In this document: positions 61,672-64,000 of the stretch, one piece after another
Layout: every line of letters starts with the position of its first letter
Numbering within the stretch: the first letter of the stretch is position 1
Source: Aurelia coerulea
Taxonomy: Eukaryota > Cnidaria > Scyphozoa > Semaeostomeae > Ulmaridae
DNA length: 64,000 nt
Assembly: GCA_039566865.1 (NCBI GenBank)
Contig: CM076954.1
Location: 16,144,001 to 16,208,000 of the forward strand
Direction: 5' to 3'
Translations under genes and position numbers: made by a program
Notes under the pieces: model-generated
Told to the model about the DNA's origin: nothing
What the model saw: the letters and a program-made list of their open reading frames with translations, nothing else
Databases searched by the model: none

Positions 61672-61982
61672 CCGGAGGGGGGGGGGGGCGATTTTGTATA
61701 TTTTGCTGACGGGATGTGCACTCCTTTCTGGGTATCGTTTTCGCCTCTGTTTCTAACGCCGAGTATCAAAAGAAGGCAATTTTTCTAGAGCCGGTTCTCA
61801 AAAGTGCGATTTCATTGTTTTTTGATAAATTTGTACGTTATGGAGTATACCTTTCGCCGATTTTTTCTAAAGCCGGCTATCATTTCGAGGGAAAAATCTT
61901 GAAGCCAAGTGAAAAAAACTTACTTCGAGTGCACACCCCCGTACAATTGAGAGTCAAGTATCCCCCCCCCCCCTCCCGCCGG
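61672..61982. mobile_element. G-run TIR element, copy F
   Basis: CCGGAGGGGGGGGGG at the start, CCCCCTCCCGCCGG at the end; exact TGTATCAG duplications at 61664-61671 and 61983-61990. Confidence 0.85.
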
Positions 61983-61990
61983 TGTATCAG

Positions 61991-62655
61991 TTGAGTATAA
62001 AAAAGAAAACTCCCGGTGTTTGAAAACATGCTGCTCCCTGAATTTGAAAGCAATAGTATTGAATACTCGCGCGTTTTATTACTGCTATGTTCAACTAGCT
62101 TCTGCAATTTACCCGACTTTAATAAGTAATTAATTCTTCCCCATGGATATGACATGAGAGATTTTTTGTTGGAAGCCCCTTTCGAAAATGTGCAAAGATG
62201 AGTGAAACGAGCAAAATTTCCTTGGTTTTCCTCCCCAATAATAATGACACTTGCATGAGGTCAGGTATTTTGTCCTCGTGGGAGAATGGAATCCTTTTGA
62301 ATGAGCTATTCATACTATAGGGAAGATTTAGTGTTGAAGTCATTGCTGTAAGGTGCAAGTATCGGGAAACTTTGCTCGTGATTTTAGCACGGCTTTTAAC
62401 GTTTCTTGAAGGGACTTTCCGAGAAAATCCTTTGTTTCAGCCATGAGAGATTCCAACAATAATTGAACATGTTGGCTTTTGAATTAGAAATTGCAAAAAA
62501 TAATTGCTTACACCTATGCTTACACATTTAGGGAGCAGCAGCCAATCCAATGCCAGGAGGTCTATTTCTATTCATCCGGTATCATATTTAAATTATAGGT
62601 AGAATCAAATTTATGAAAACTTCTTCACTTCGAAATGCGAGAAAAAGGATAAGTA
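61991..62655. other. No gene seen
   Basis: A GAGAGATTTTTTGTTGGAAG / TTGAAGGGACTTTCCGAGAA pair at 62,155-62,460 suggests a decayed TIR element related to fragments near 6,700 and 55,760. Confidence 0.4.
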
Positions 62656-63089
62656 AGAGGCCCTTTACATGAGAAATTTCAACCCGGGTTGAGTTGGACA
62701 CGGGTTGAGTTTCAACTCGGTTGGCGGTGTAAGCCTTCATCGCGTTTACATGAAGGAGGCCGAGTTGAAACTCAACACGGGTTCAACTCAACTCGGCAAC
62801 TCAACCCGTGTTGAAATTTCAACACGGGTTGAAATTCTCATGTAAACGCAAATTTTTTTCAACTCGGGGCGAGATTAGAATGCGAACAAAGGAGATCGAA
62901 TCTATTTCCGCAATCATTCAAATATTTTAGTGGGCTCACATTCCTCCCTCTAATTTTTGCAACCATGTGACTTAATCTTAACCCGTGTTGAGATTCCATG
63001 TAAACGCAAGGCAAAATAAGCAATGCTGTCAAAACTCGACCCGTGTTGAAACTCGACACGGGTTGAAATTTATCATGTAGAGGGCCTCT
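62656..63089. mobile_element. TIR MITE with AACCCGTGTTGA units
   Basis: AGAGGCCCTTTACATGA at the left and TCATGTAGAGGGCCTCT at the right; AACCCGGGTTGA/ACACGGGTTGA units are repeated in both orientations. Confidence 0.8.
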
Positions 63090-63127
63090 AGTTTCCGCAT
63101 TTACATTTCATTTACCTCGAAGTTAAA

Positions 63128-63576
63128 GGCCTGAGCTACACGACGCCGGATTGGGTTCACTACGGATTGCTTTTCACTTCGGATAGGGGTTTCAGTTACA
63201 CGACGCCGAGGCAATCCGAAGCACTTCGGTGGGTGAAACCGAAGTGAAAGTCACTCCGCTCTGGAGGTGAAGTGAAAATCAATCCGAAGTACTTCGCTTC
63301 GCATTCCATCTCGTGTAACCACTGAATCCGAAGTGATTTTCACTCCGAAACCTCATTCCTAATCACTTTGCGTCCTCCGCCCTCCGCCAAAATACGAAAG
63401 AGAGGTTTTTGTCTGCGCAGTACATTACAATCCGACATCGTGTAACAGCGACGCAAAACGGAGCAAAAGGCAATCCGAAGTCGTGTAATCACTTCAAAAA
63501 GCGTAGTGCTTTTGCTTCGGATTGGGGAAGGCAATCTGAAGTGAGAACCAATCCGACGTCGTGTAACTCGGGCCAA
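63128..63576. mobile_element. TIR MITE, GGCCTGAGCTACACGACG ends
   Basis: The left end pairs with CGTCGTGTAACTCGGGCC at the right. Inner GTGTAAC and CAATCCGAAGT words recur. It adjoins the previous MITE. Confidence 0.78.
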
Positions 63577-64000
63577 AGACTCTCTGCAAACCACGAGGCA
63601 TGACACGCTATGACTGTCCTATAATGTACTGCGCAGGGAGTTTCAGATTATCTAGGAGTCTGCGAAGCTAGTAGACTTATGACTTTTCGTCCCTTGTTTC
63701 CCTGCGTCCTTTGATTTGCTGATATCACTTGCTCAATAGGGACTCAAACAATTAATCTTATAAGGTGGGCCCCCTGTTTCAAAATGGCCTAAACTAGCGG
63801 GAATCCTCGTACACTCAACACGATCGCTTCAAAGTCTGGTTCATCTATCTTTAAAATTACTGCACACCAACGTACAATTAGGTTATTACGCGCAAGTCCA
63901 GTCCAGGTTAGTTTATTAGTGCTCACACATGTTCAATTATCAAATCAATATCGAATAACTGCTAATATATTTACAAAGGAGAAAGGAAATTGCTTTAATT
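63577..64000. other. Window end, nothing recognised
   Basis: Low-complexity AT-rich sequence with no ORF, repeat match or RNA signal that I could support. Confidence 0.5.

Overview
The window is nuclear DNA from an invertebrate metazoan: short exons with canonical GT/AG splice sites, long introns, about 36-40% GC by eye, and intronic/intergenic space packed with terminal-inverted-repeat (TIR) elements, retroelements and microsatellites. The G-run-ended TIR elements resemble repeats I associate with cnidarian genomes, so a cnidarian is my best guess, but a basal deuterostome is not excluded.

Region 1 (about 2.4-25.9 kb, minus strand) holds ten consecutive exons of a family III CoA-transferase matching SUGCT (succinyl-CoA:glutarate CoA-transferase). 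The exons join in frame with compatible phases into 333 codons, from the R-V-L-A-G-P block through the catalytic aspartate exon to near the C-terminus. The first exon(s) and the last exon were not found. Introns carry many TIR elements, including a piggyBac-like one inserted only 37 bp upstream of a 3' splice site.

Region 2 (26-38 kb) has no convincing host exon. It holds a TA-flanked TIR element containing a 5'-truncated LINE fused to a tRNA-like sequence, G-run elements, GCT/GTT repeats and several nested MITEs.

Region 3 (38.48-55.21 kb, plus strand) is the most interesting. Four coding exons, all separated by phase-1 introns, splice into exactly 150 codons (149 aa plus stop). They encode a secreted precursor: signal peptide, strongly acidic propiece, then an arginine-rich four-cysteine C-terminal peptide. 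The layout is that of an antimicrobial/host-defence prepropeptide, and I do not recognise the family. Intron 2 carries an 8.5-kb TIR element with a 9-bp target duplication; nested inside it are a young Ty3/Gypsy retrotransposon (identical 152-bp LTRs, self-priming leader, UGA-CUAG gag/pol junction, one frame break in RT) and a 1.9-kb palindrome. Intron 3 and the 3' flank carry three more palindromes of 1.7-2.2 kb.

Region 4 (55.2-64 kb) is repeats only as far as I can see. SUGCT and the peptide gene are divergently oriented; nothing suggests a shared function.
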